Assembly: GCF_040655735.1 (NCBI RefSeq) | Contig: NZ_JBFAKK010000002.1 | Span: 620,001 to 684,000 of the forward strand | Length of the DNA: 64,000 nt | Origin: Phytomonospora sp040655735 | Lineage (GTDB): Bacteria; Actinomycetota; Actinomycetes; Mycobacteriales; Micromonosporaceae | Direction: 5' to 3' | Shown: one piece after another, positions 41,095 through 48,829 of the stretch | Numbering within the stretch: position 1 is the stretch's first letter | How the letters are laid out: each line of letters starts with the position of its first letter | The notes under the pieces: generated by a model | Databases searched by the model: none | What the model was told of the DNA's origin: nothing | What the model saw: the letters and a program-made list of their open reading frames with translations, nothing else | Translations under genes and position numbers: made by a program

Positions 41095-41691
41095 GTGGAT
41101 CCGTTCAACTCGCAACAGCTCTTCTGGGTGACCGTGCCCGATCTGGCGCCGGTCGTCGAGCAGGTCGCGGTGCACTTCCAGACCTCCGGATTCCACGTGC
41201 AGACCCACCCCGTGTCGGCGACGGCGGTCTACGTCTACCTGATCCGCCCGACCAACCAGGCCTTCCAGCAGCCGAAGCCCGAGCTGATGATCTACATCGA
41301 GGGCCGGGGCAACCACACGGTCGTGCAGGCCGGCGCCGCCTCGGGCAACGTCGGCCTGAAAGTCTGGAAGGCGCTGAGCAATCCGGGACTGACGCGCGGC
41401 GCCATGGACGTCACCGGCCGCGCGCTGTACCGCGTCGCCGGACAGCCCTTCCCGGAGGCGCCGGCGCCCGCGCCGGTCCAGCCGCCCGCCCCGTCTCCGA
41501 TTCCGCCGTCGGTCATGCCAGGGTCGCCGGTGTCGGGACCTCCGGTCAGCGCGCCGCCCGCGCCGGTGAGCGGACCTCCGGCGACCCCGCCGTCGCGGCT
41601 GGTGCGCTACTGCACCCGTTGCGGCAGCGAGATCCTGGGCGAGGCGAAGTTCTGCGGTCAGTGCGGCGCGGCCGCCCCGCCGCACAAATAG
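41095..41691 (+). CDS. Uncharacterised protein with Pro-rich linker and C-terminal zinc ribbon
   Basis: 198 residues from GTG 41095 (GGAGG upstream). Residues 1-110 form a small alpha/beta domain (FNSQQLFWVTVPDLAPVVEQ, VYVYLIRPTNQAFQQPKPEL) I cannot name. A Pro/Ala/Val-rich linker of about 60 residues follows, then a zinc ribbon, YCTRCGSEILGEAKFCGQCG. No export signal. The ribbon suggests protein or nucleic-acid contact. -10 TACAGT at 41069-41074. Ends in a strong terminator. Confidence 0.7.
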   Translation: MDPFNSQQLFWVTVPDLAPVVEQVAVHFQTSGFHVQTHPVSATAVYVYLIRPTNQAFQQPKPELMIYIEGRGNHTVVQAGAASGNVGLKVWKALSNPGLTRGAMDVTGRALYRVAGQPFPEAPAPAPVQPPAPSPIPPSVMPGSPVSGPPVSAPPAPVSGPPATPPSRLVRYCTRCGSEILGEAKFCGQCGAAAPPHK

Positions 41692-41693
41692 CG

Positions 41694-41717
41694 ACGGCCC
41701 CGCCGAAGCGGGGCCGT
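41694..41717. terminator. Bidirectional hairpin
   Basis: ACGGCCCCGC (41694-41703) pairs with GCGGGGCCGT (41708-41717) around a CGAA tetraloop, between convergent genes. Confidence 0.8.
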
Positions 41718-41733
41718 GCCGTGCCCTGGTCGC

Positions 41734-42498
41734 CTAGTCGCCGAAGCCGGGCATCTCCTCGACCTCATCGGCCGGGGGAGCGGTGACCTCGACGGGAGTG
41801 CCGTAGTCGCTCATGGTGACCACGGCCGTGCGGTCGCCGTTGTCGTCGCCCATGCCCTTCATGGTGACCTCCATGCGGGACAGGCGGCCCTGGTCGTCGA
41901 GCGTCAGGGTGAAGGGGATCTCCGACGCGGCCGCGCCGAACTTCTCGCCGTGCCCGCCGCCGAAGGCGCCGGTGTCCATCGTGGACATGTCGATCACGCC
42001 GGTGTAGGTGAACTCGTCGACCTGCGTGACGTCCTTCGCCTGGTCGAGGAACTCCGCCGGGTCGACCTGGCTGGCCGAGAAGGCCTCGCCGAGGCCGTCG
42101 GACTTCAGGTGCATCCACTTGTCGGAGGCCAGCGGCCCGCCGACGGTCTTCATGTAGATGTCCTCGCCGATGATGATCATCTCGGACTCCATCGACATGC
42201 CCTCGGCACTGATGGACGTCGTGGTGTGACCGGTGCCGGCCACCGGGTCGACGACGGCCTCCATGCTGAGTTCCGGGTCGACCGTCATCGTCATGCGGTA
42301 CGACTGCTGCGCGGTCTTCTCCGCGGCCAGCGCCACGGCGGCCGTGGCGTCGGCGGGGGTGCTGTGCTCGGTGCCGAGGTTCGCGCCGTCGCCGCCGCCC
42401 TGGACCTCCGCCTTGTCGCCGCACGCCGCCGCGCCCACGGCGACCAGCGCCGCGAGGGTCAGCGTCGCGGCGAACCTCTGAGTCCGCTTGAGTGTCAT
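41734..42498 (-). CDS. LppX/LprG-like secreted lipoprotein (group 2, member A)
   Basis: 254 residues from ATG 42498. Signal MTLKRTQRFAATLTLAALVA ends in lipobox GAAAC. After a Gly/Asp-rich spacer the mature domain has the pattern of LppX_LprAFG proteins: QSYRMTMTVDPELSMEAVVD, IIIGEDIYMKTVGG, KWMHLKSDG, FTLTLDDQGRLSRMEVTMKG and VVTMSDYGTPVEVTAPPADE. The family carries lipids across the cell envelope. It shares the SDYG ending with the next two minus-strand lipoproteins. Confidence 0.85.
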   Translation of the reverse strand: MTLKRTQRFAATLTLAALVAVGAAACGDKAEVQGGGDGANLGTEHSTPADATAAVALAAEKTAQQSYRMTMTVDPELSMEAVVDPVAGTGHTTTSISAEGMSMESEMIIIGEDIYMKTVGGPLASDKWMHLKSDGLGEAFSASQVDPAEFLDQAKDVTQVDEFTYTGVIDMSTMDTGAFGGGHGEKFGAAASEIPFTLTLDDQGRLSRMEVTMKGMGDDNGDRTAVVTMSDYGTPVEVTAPPADEVEEMPGFGD

Positions 42499-42640
42499 GC
42501 TTTCCTCTCCTGGCGGGTCCTTCGAACCCGGCTTTCCCGCCGACTGTACTCACGACGTGCCAGGCGAAAGCGGGGCGTTCGGTGCGAAGCGGGCCGCCGA
42601 AGGGCTTGAATGGCGCGGTTTCTGAGCGTCCGGGGACGCG

Positions 42641-42678
42641 CGAAGGGCCCCGCGCGCCGGAACGCTCGGGGCCCTTCG
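42641..42678. terminator. Hairpin after lipoprotein B
   Basis: CGAAGGGCCCCG (42641-42652) pairs with 42667-42678 around 14 nt, separating lipoprotein genes B and A on the minus strand. Confidence 0.7.
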
Positions 42679-42695
42679 TCCGCACCGAAGGCCGG

Positions 42696-43433
42696 TCAGC
42701 CCTCGACGACGTCCTTGGCGTCGGGCTCCTCGACGACGACGGGCGCGCCGTAGTCGGAGAAGGTGACCGTCGCGGTCTCGTCGGGCGTCGCGCCCACGAT
42801 CTTCATGCCGCTGATCAGCCCGTCGGCGCCGACGGTGAACACGACACTGGTGGGACCGCCGGAGCTGTCGGGCGCGGGCTCGCCGCCGCCGCCGAGCTCG
42901 CCGAACAGGCCGCCGATCTTGCTGTCCCCGCTGGGCACGACGGTGTAGTCCGAGCCGGACTTGGTGACCTTGACGCCCTCGTCCGACAGCGGCTCGGCGG
43001 AGAACATCTCCCCGTTGAACAGCCCGTCCTGGCCGAGGGAGGCCGTGGTGACCTTGGCCCACTTGCCCTTCATCTGCTCGGCGAGACCGCCGGAGACGTA
43101 CTGGACGTAGGTGTTTGGACCGATGACCAGCATCTCGATGACGTTGGACTCGCCGCCGGCCTCGGTGGTGGTCGTCATGCGCGCGTTGGAGGCGGCGTTG
43201 TCGATCTCCGCCTCGATCCGCACGACCTCGCCGAGGTCCATGGCCATCTTCAGCGTCTTCTCGGCGCCGGTCTTCTCCAGCGCCGCCGTGAGCTCGTCGA
43301 CCGCGGTGGTCTCGGAGGTGGCCGGGGCGTCAGAGGAGGCGGGGGTGTCGGGGGCGGCGTCCTTGCCGCAGGCGGAGCCGACGATGGCGACGGCGGCCAG
43401 GAGGGCGCCGGCGGCGAACGGGCGGATCTTCAC
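42696..43433 (-). CDS. LppX/LprG-like secreted lipoprotein (group 2, member B)
   Basis: 245 residues from ATG 43433. Signal MKIRPFAAGALLAAVAIVGS with lipobox VGSAC, then a Pro/Ser/Thr/Asp-rich linker. Mature domain as in members A and C: LKMAMDLGEVVRIEAEIDNA, MLVIGPNTYVQYVSGG, KWAKVTTAS, VFTVGADGLISGMKIVGATP and VTFSDYGAPVVVEEP. A terminator separates it from A, so the three genes are probably regulated apart. Confidence 0.85.
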   Translation of the reverse strand: MKIRPFAAGALLAAVAIVGSACGKDAAPDTPASSDAPATSETTAVDELTAALEKTGAEKTLKMAMDLGEVVRIEAEIDNAASNARMTTTTEAGGESNVIEMLVIGPNTYVQYVSGGLAEQMKGKWAKVTTASLGQDGLFNGEMFSAEPLSDEGVKVTKSGSDYTVVPSGDSKIGGLFGELGGGGEPAPDSSGGPTSVVFTVGADGLISGMKIVGATPDETATVTFSDYGAPVVVEEPDAKDVVEG

Positions 43434-43516
43434 GATGGGCTTCCTTTGTCGTGGGCGGCCCGCCGTGAGCGGCGGGCGGGCAAGATCACCAAACGTAGCC
43501 AGCGCCCGCCACGTCC

Positions 43517-44269
43517 TCAGCTCATAATGTCGGAGTCCGCCGGTTTGTCGACCTTGACCTTGCTTCCGTAGTCCTGCACCGAAAGCATCACCTTCGCGCC
43601 GTCCGCGCCGACGAGCTCCATGGTGGACACACGACCTTGCTCATCGGTGCCCATCAGCAGGCTGACCGGCACGAACTCGGTGCCGCCGCTGTCGATCATG
43701 TCGCTGAAGAAGCCGGGCAGCACGACCGTTCCGGAGCCCGGCGTGATCTTGTACACGTTCGCGCCCTCGGCGGTGACCGCCGCGCCCTCGTCGATCAGCT
43801 GGCCGGGATCGAAGATCGACTTGACCACGAAGGGACCGTCGGGGCCCTGGAGGTCGTCCTCGGACATCGGGACCCACTTGCCGTCGGTCGGGTTCTCACC
43901 GAGGCCGCTGTAGCGGGCGTAGCCCTTGCCGTCGATCACCCGGACCTCGGCGTCGAGGGTCTCGCCCTCGACCGTCCCGTCGACCTTCATCCGCATGCGC
44001 CCGCCCTTGTAGTCGACGGCGATCTCGACGTTCATCTGCGGTGCGGTCACGGTCATGACGTAGGAGTTCTCGGCGAGGCTCGCCGCCAGCGCCTCTTCAG
44101 CGGCCGCGCGGGCCGCGGCGTCGCCGCCGGCGGGTGGGGCGGAGCCGGCCGGGGCCGAGGAGCCGGGCGAACCCGACGGGGCCGGATCGGCGGAATCCTT
44201 GTCACTGCAGGCGGTCGCGCCGAACAGCACCACCGCGGCGAGCACGGCGGCGTAGGGGCGGAGTCTCAT
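43517..44269 (-). CDS. LppX/LprG-like secreted lipoprotein (group 2, member C)
   Basis: 250 residues from ATG 44269. Signal MRLRPYAAVLAAVVLFGATA with lipobox GATAC, followed by a long Ser/Pro/Ala/Gly linker that would span the cell wall. Mature domain repeats the pattern of A and B: NSYVMTVTAPQMNVEIAVDY, YARYSGLGENPTDGKWVPMS, SLLMGTDEQGRVSTMELVGA and MLSVQDYGSKVKVDKPAD. Likely an envelope lipid carrier; ligand unknown. Confidence 0.85.
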   Translation of the reverse strand: MRLRPYAAVLAAVVLFGATACSDKDSADPAPSGSPGSSAPAGSAPPAGGDAAARAAAEEALAASLAENSYVMTVTAPQMNVEIAVDYKGGRMRMKVDGTVEGETLDAEVRVIDGKGYARYSGLGENPTDGKWVPMSEDDLQGPDGPFVVKSIFDPGQLIDEGAAVTAEGANVYKITPGSGTVVLPGFFSDMIDSGGTEFVPVSLLMGTDEQGRVSTMELVGADGAKVMLSVQDYGSKVKVDKPADSDIMS

Positions 44270-44351
44270 GTCGTCCTCTCGGATGGGACCTTGCGGACCC
44301 TTGCCACGGTAACGGGGACACGCGCGAGAGACACATGTACGCGCAACGAGT

Positions 44352-44384
44352 GCGGCCCCGGCGCGTCGTTCACGCCGGGGCCGC
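44352..44384 (-). terminator. Hairpin after citrate synthase 2
   Basis: GCGGCCCCGGCG (44352-44363) pairs with CGCCGGGGCCGC (44373-44384), 9-nt loop, 14 bp beyond the citrate synthase stop. Confidence 0.75.
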
Positions 44385-44398
44385 CGAGTCGAGGAGGG

Positions 44399-45502
44399 CT
44401 AGCTGATCTTGATCGAGCCGAAGCCCTCGACCTCCGAGGGCGTGCGCGGGGCGGGACCCACGTAGGTCGCCGACGGCCGCACGAGGCGCCCGAGGCGCTT
44501 CTGCTCCAGGATGTGCGCGCTCCAGCCGGCCACGCGGGCGCAGGTGAACATGGAGGTGAACATGTCCGCCGGCACCTCGGCGAAGTCGAGGACGACGGCC
44601 GACCAGAACTCGACGTTCGTGGCCAGCACGCGGTCGGGCTTGCGGGCCTTGAGCTCGGCCAGCGCGGCCCGCTCCAGGGCCTCGGCGACCTCGAAGCGCG
44701 GCGAACCGAGCTCGCGGGCGGTCTTGCGCAGCACGCGGGCGCGCGGGTCCTCGGCGCGGTACACGCGGTGGCCGAAGCCCATCAGGCGCTCGCCGCGGTC
44801 GAGGACGCTCTTGACGTAGGCCTCGGCGTCGCCGGTGCGCTCGACCTCTTCGAGCATGTGCAGGACACGCGAGGGAGCGCCGCCGTGCAGCGGGCCGGAG
44901 AGGGCGCCCACGCCCGAGGAGATGCACGCGGCGACGTCGGCGCCGGTGGAGGCGACCACGCGCGTGGTGAAGGTGGAGGCGTTCATGCCGTGCTCGGCGG
45001 CGGAGATGAAGTAGGCGTCGACGGCCTTGACGTGGCGGGGGTCGGGCTCGCCGCGCCAGCGGCGCATGAAGCGCTCGACGATCGTCTCGGCCTTGTCGAT
45101 CTCCTTCTGCGGTACCGCCGGGCGGCCGATGCCGCGCGCCGACTGCGCCACGAAGGACAGCGCGGTCACCGAGACGCGGGCCAGGTCGTTGCGCGCCTGG
45201 GTGTCGTCGATGTCGAGGATCTGGCCGAGGCCCCAGTAGGGGGCCAGCATGGCCACGGCCGACTGGACGTCGACGCGGATGTCGCCGGAGTGCACGGGCA
45301 CCGGGAAAGGTTCGGCGGGCGGAAGGCCGGGGCCGAACTTTCCGTCGACGAGCAGCGCCCAGACGTTCCCGAAGGAGACCTGTCCGATCAGATCTTCGAT
45401 ATCGACACCGCGATAACGCAGAGAACCGCCTTCCTTGTCGGGTTCGGCGATCTCGGTTTCAAAGGCGACAACGCCTTCAAGGCCCGGTTTGAAGTCGGAC
45501 AT
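44399..45502 (-). CDS. citA: Citrate synthase 2
   Basis: 367 residues from ATG 45502 with AGGAGA upstream. Starts MSDFKPGLEGVVAFETEIAE as in actinobacterial CitA-type enzymes. Substrate and catalytic histidines are present: H171 in EHGMNAST, H206 in GPLHGGAPSR and H245 in GFGHRVY, with RAEDPRA for carboxylate binding. Condenses acetyl-CoA with oxaloacetate to citrate. It is the short, gltA-independent type, often beside pdxH as here (divergent). A 327-bp gap with both promoters separates them. Confidence 0.93.
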   Translation of the reverse strand: MSDFKPGLEGVVAFETEIAEPDKEGGSLRYRGVDIEDLIGQVSFGNVWALLVDGKFGPGLPPAEPFPVPVHSGDIRVDVQSAVAMLAPYWGLGQILDIDDTQARNDLARVSVTALSFVAQSARGIGRPAVPQKEIDKAETIVERFMRRWRGEPDPRHVKAVDAYFISAAEHGMNASTFTTRVVASTGADVAACISSGVGALSGPLHGGAPSRVLHMLEEVERTGDAEAYVKSVLDRGERLMGFGHRVYRAEDPRARVLRKTARELGSPRFEVAEALERAALAELKARKPDRVLATNVEFWSAVVLDFAEVPADMFTSMFTCARVAGWSAHILEQKRLGRLVRPSATYVGPAPRTPSEVEGFGSIKIS

Positions 45503-45829
45503 CAGGTCTCCTGTGTGGATATTCGTCAGTACTCTCGCCGGCCCCATCTTGCCCGCCCGAGCACCTCTGGGCGAGCACCGGGTGGTGTGGAACTCGCCTC
45601 ATCCGTGCACGTACACGCACTTGAGCCTAGCGTTTTCCCCGGCTTTGCCTGAGATGTCACCTGAAATTCTGTGGCATTCCTTTAAAAGGTTTTGGTGGAA
45701 TCATCCGCGGGAGAATAGTGGCCCGGTGGGCTGTCGTGATGCGATATCGCCATCGCGGCGATGCCGGGGCCGCGTCCTTAATATGGGCCGCGCGGATTCA
45801 CGCGCCCAGACGATCGAGAGGCTGACCGT
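45503..45829. other. Divergent promoter region of citA and pdxH
   Basis: 327 bases without a gene. The central part (about 45640-45720) is unusually A/T-rich for this chromosome and includes TTCCTTTAAAAGGTTTTGG, in which CCTTTAAAAGG is a near-perfect dyad suited to a regulator. GAGAGG before the pdxH ATG is the only ribosome-site-like sequence. No small gene seen. Confidence 0.5.
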
Positions 45830-46486
45830 ATGAACACGTCCGGTGGACCCGAGTCGGTTGCGGCGCGACGGCGGGAATATGACGGCGGCGTCCTCGACGT
45901 CGCCGATCTCGCGCCGAGCTGGCACGAGCAGCTGGGCCGGTGGCTGGCCGAGGCCGCCGCGGCCGAGATGTTCGAACCCAACGCGATGGTCCTGTCGACC
46001 GCCGACGCCCAGGGCCGCCCGAGCTCGCGCACCGTCCTCATGCGCGGCTTCGGTCCCGAGGGCCTGACCTTCTTCACCAACTACGGCTCGCGCAAGGGCA
46101 CCGAGATCGAGCAGAACCCGAACGTCTCGGCGCTGCTGTCGTGGCTGCCGCTCTACCGCCAGGTCATCGTGTGCGGCCGGGCGGCCAAAGTGGACCACGC
46201 CGAGTCGGCGGCGTACTTCCACGGGCGGCCGCGCGGGTCGCAGCTGGCCTCCTTTGTGTCCCCGCAGTCGACCGTCCTTCCCGACCGGGGGACACTTGCG
46301 GCGATGTGGGCGCAAGCCGACGCCGAGCACCCCGGCGACGTGCCGATGCGCGACAACTGGGGCGGGTACAGAGTGGTGCCCGAGACGGTCGAGTTCTGGC
46401 AGGGGCAGCCCATGCGGATGCACGACCGCCTCCGCTTCCGGCGCGCCGACACGGACCGATGGGTAGTGGAGCGTCTGGCCCCTTAG
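45830..46486 (+). CDS. pdxH: Pyridoxamine 5'-phosphate oxidase
   Basis: 218 residues from ATG 45830. FMN- and PLP-binding residues recognisable: EPNAMVLSTADAQGRPSSRT, FGPEGLTFFTNYGSRKGTEI, YFHGRPRGSQLASFVSPQS and the C-terminal FWQGQPMRMHDRLRFRRADT with the ERLAP end. Oxidises pyridoxamine or pyridoxine phosphate to PLP. Supplies the cofactor used by SerC encoded nearby. Confidence 0.95.
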   Translation: MNTSGGPESVAARRREYDGGVLDVADLAPSWHEQLGRWLAEAAAAEMFEPNAMVLSTADAQGRPSSRTVLMRGFGPEGLTFFTNYGSRKGTEIEQNPNVSALLSWLPLYRQVIVCGRAAKVDHAESAAYFHGRPRGSQLASFVSPQSTVLPDRGTLAAMWAQADAEHPGDVPMRDNWGGYRVVPETVEFWQGQPMRMHDRLRFRRADTDRWVVERLAP

Positions 46487-46524
46487 CGGGTATAGGGTCA
46501 GCGCCATCGCGAGGAGGAGCAGAC

Positions 46525-47415
46525 ATGGCACTGTCCGGTGAGCAGTGGAACATTTCGTACGCCGGCCATGAGGCCACGATCGTCGAGGTGGGGGGCGGTC
46601 TTCGTACGTTCACTGTGGACGGGAACGCCTATGTGGACGGCTATTTCGACGACGAGGTGTGCCCCAGTGGCGCCGGTCAGGTCCTCGCGCCCTGGCCCAA
46701 CCGGCTCGGCGACGGCCGCTACGAGTTCGAGGGCGAGACCTACCAGGTCGCGCTGAGCGAGCCGGCGGCCCGCAACGCCGCCCACGGCCTGGTCCGCTGG
46801 CTGCGCTGGCAGGCCGTCGACGTCGACCCCGACTCGGTGACCGTGGAGTGCGCGCTGCCCGCGCAGCCCGGCTACCCCTTCCCGATCGTGCTGCGCACGC
46901 GCTGGTCGGTGGGCCCGTACGGTCTGCGCGCGGTGCACACCGCGGTCAACCTGGGCGCCAAGACCGCCCCCTTCGGGCTGGGCGTCCACCCGTACCTGAA
47001 GGTGCCGGGCTACGCGATCGGCGACCTGACCCTGGAACTGCCGGCCAAGAAGCGGCTGAAGACCGACGACCGGATGCTCCCGGTCGGCGAGGAGCCCAGC
47101 ACCCTGACCAAGACGAAGCTCGGCGACACGGTGATCGACGCCGCCTTCACCGACCTCGACCGCGACGCCGACGGCAACGTCCAGGTGCGCCTGACCACGG
47201 CCGACGGACGCGGTGTCGCCCTGTGGGCTGACGAGTCCTTCGGCTGGGTGCAGGTCTACACCGCCGACCAGCTCGAAGGTGAGCGCCGCCGCCGCGCGGT
47301 GGCCGTCGAGCCGATGAGCTGCCCGCCCGACGCCTTCCGCAGCGGACGCGACCTCGTCACGCTCGGACCGGGCCAGAGCTGGTCCGGGACCTGGGGGATC
47401 AGCCCGCTCCGCTGA
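46525..47415 (+). CDS. Aldose 1-epimerase-like protein (GalM family)
   Basis: 296 residues from ATG 46525 with GAGGAGGAG upstream. Family motifs: GQVLAPWPNRLGDGRYEFEG (Asn-Arg contact), NAAHGLVRW with the catalytic His, FGLGVHPYLKV with the second His, and VAVEPMSCPPDAF with the catalytic Glu. Interconverts alpha and beta anomers of an aldose; many actinobacterial copies have unknown sugars. Starts 38 bp after pdxH; TAGGGT (46491-46496) may be its own -10 box. Confidence 0.9.
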   Translation: MALSGEQWNISYAGHEATIVEVGGGLRTFTVDGNAYVDGYFDDEVCPSGAGQVLAPWPNRLGDGRYEFEGETYQVALSEPAARNAAHGLVRWLRWQAVDVDPDSVTVECALPAQPGYPFPIVLRTRWSVGPYGLRAVHTAVNLGAKTAPFGLGVHPYLKVPGYAIGDLTLELPAKKRLKTDDRMLPVGEEPSTLTKTKLGDTVIDAAFTDLDRDADGNVQVRLTTADGRGVALWADESFGWVQVYTADQLEGERRRRAVAVEPMSCPPDAFRSGRDLVTLGPGQSWSGTWGISPLR

Positions 47416-47431
47416 AGTGAGCTATCTCACA
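47416..47431. promoter_or_regulatory. CRP-like binding site
   Basis: AGTGA-GCTATC-TCACA differs by one base from the TGTGA-N6-TCACA consensus. Immediately after the epimerase stop and about 73 bp before GTG 47504. Confidence 0.5.
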
Positions 47432-47503
47432 TCACGGGCCGCTCCTTCGGCATGATCGCGTCTCGTTGACAAGGTGGAGACTGCCGAAAGGAGCGACGAC
47501 GCG

Positions 47504-47863
47504 GTGATTTTCAAAGGGGTCCTCGACCAGCGGCCGTACCCCGACCACGGCCTGACGCTCAAGGAGTGGTCGGCCATTCCGCCGCGCCTGGTGCGCCTCG
47601 ACCGGATCATCACCACCAAGAGCGTGCTCGCCCTCGACCGCCTCCTCGCCGACGACTCGACCTTCTACGGCGACCTCTTCGCGCACGTCGTCCAGTGGGA
47701 CAACGAGTGGTACATGGAGGACGGACTGCACCGGGCGGTGCGTGCCGCGCTGCGGCAGCGCACCGCCATTCACGCGAGGGTGCTGGTCATCACGGCTGAT
47801 GGGGTGGCGGGCCCTGCCGGGCCTGCTGCCACTGGCCGTGCTGCGGTGGAGGGTCAGTCGTAA
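47504..47863 (+). CDS. Uncharacterised actinobacterial protein, ParB/Srx-like pattern
   Basis: 119 residues from GTG 47504 (AAAGGAG upstream). A conserved actinobacterial protein: VIFKGVLDQRPYPDHGLTLK, RLVRLDRIITTKSVLALDRL, DDSTFYGDLFAHVV and YMEDGLHRAVRAALRQR. The DGxHR motif after a short strand recalls ParB/sulfiredoxin-like nucleotide-binding folds, but function is unknown. The last 25 residues are Ala/Gly-rich and overlap the convergent gene by 74 bp, so the true end may have been extended by mutation. Confidence 0.7.
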   Translation: MIFKGVLDQRPYPDHGLTLKEWSAIPPRLVRLDRIITTKSVLALDRLLADDSTFYGDLFAHVVQWDNEWYMEDGLHRAVRAALRQRTAIHARVLVITADGVAGPAGPAATGRAAVEGQS

Positions 47864-48626
47864 CGGTCAGGCCCATCGGGTCGCCGGGCGCCGGCTGTTG
47901 CGGGATCTGCGGGAACGAGCCCGTCTGCCCGGAAACGCTGTAGGGCCCCTGCGGGGCGCCCGGCGGAAGGCCCGGTTCGGGCTTGCGGTCGAAGGTCGTG
48001 GCCGCCGCGCTGATCAGCAGCAGCAGCGCCAGGATGAGCAGGATCGCGCCCCAGCCGAAGGCCACCGTCTCGCCGAGCGCGTCGCCGTCGTCGGGGTCGA
48101 AGGTGTCCGAAGGCTCGGGTTCGGGGGCGAGGCCCTCGGTGCGGTGGTTGGTCTCCAGCAGCAGCGCCTTCCAGTTGAGCACCTGCGACACCAGGAAGGC
48201 CAGGGCGACCACGCCCATCGCCATGGTGCCGACCTTGGCGGCCAGCCGGCGTCCGGCGGTCGCGGCGAAGGTGACGACCAGGAGCATCAGGGTGAGCAGG
48301 ATCGGCAGGATGTCGAGGTTGCTCAGCGAGGTGTAGTCGGGGAACGAGTAGTAGGACCCGAAGATCGGGATGTCGTAGATCTCCTGGTAGTCCTCGTAAA
48401 TGCGGGTGTACACCGCCGCGGGGCCGAGCAGTGCGACGCACAGCGTCAGCACGCCGACGACGGCCAGCGTGAAGGGGACGGGCCCGAAGGGCATCTTCTC
48501 GCGCCACCACGAGTTCGGCGGTGAGTAGGCCGAGGGCGCGGGCGGCGAGTAGTACATCGGCGGTGGGGCAGGCTGCTGCGGTACCGGGCCCTGGGCGGGG
48601 TACGAGGGTTGCTGCGGGACGGTCAT
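47790..48626 (-). CDS. Membrane protein with Pro-rich tails
   Basis: 278 residues from ATG 48626. The N-terminal 40 residues are Pro/Gln/Tyr-rich (MTVPQQPSYPAQGPVPQQPA), a common cytoplasmic tail in actinobacterial membrane proteins. Four transmembrane segments follow, with an acidic, aromatic loop (YEDYQEIYDIPIFGSYYSFP) probably outside between the first two and another acidic loop before the last. The C-terminus is again Pro/Gln-rich. No family beyond that architecture. Its 3' end overlaps the convergent gene. Confidence 0.65.
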   Translation of the reverse strand: MTVPQQPSYPAQGPVPQQPAPPPMYYSPPAPSAYSPPNSWWREKMPFGPVPFTLAVVGVLTLCVALLGPAAVYTRIYEDYQEIYDIPIFGSYYSFPDYTSLSNLDILPILLTLMLLVVTFAATAGRRLAAKVGTMAMGVVALAFLVSQVLNWKALLLETNHRTEGLAPEPEPSDTFDPDDGDALGETVAFGWGAILLILALLLLISAAATTFDRKPEPGLPPGAPQGPYSVSGQTGSFPQIPQQPAPGDPMGLTVTTDPPPQHGQWQQARQGPPPHQP

Positions 48627-48758
48627 GGGGGCATCCTGCCTGACCGGGAGGCCCTCGCGTCCCTTGTGCATCCCACCTTTCGGGTGCTTTCGCGAATCTG
48701 TCCATTGTGGATCTCCGCGGCCCGGCGCCGACGGTGTCCGCGAACACTGTTCGGTCAC

Positions 48759-48788
48759 TTGCGTCAAGCGTTCCTCTGTGCGTACAGT
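48759..48788 (+). promoter_or_regulatory. Promoter of the serine hydrolase gene
   Basis: TTGCGT (48759-48764), 18-bp spacer, TACAGT (48783-48788), then a leader of about 35 nt carrying GAGGAG before ATG 48830. Confidence 0.55.
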
Positions 48789-48829
48789 GTGCGCAAGAGG
48801 GATCAACGTTCTTGTCCTGAGGAGAAGTC

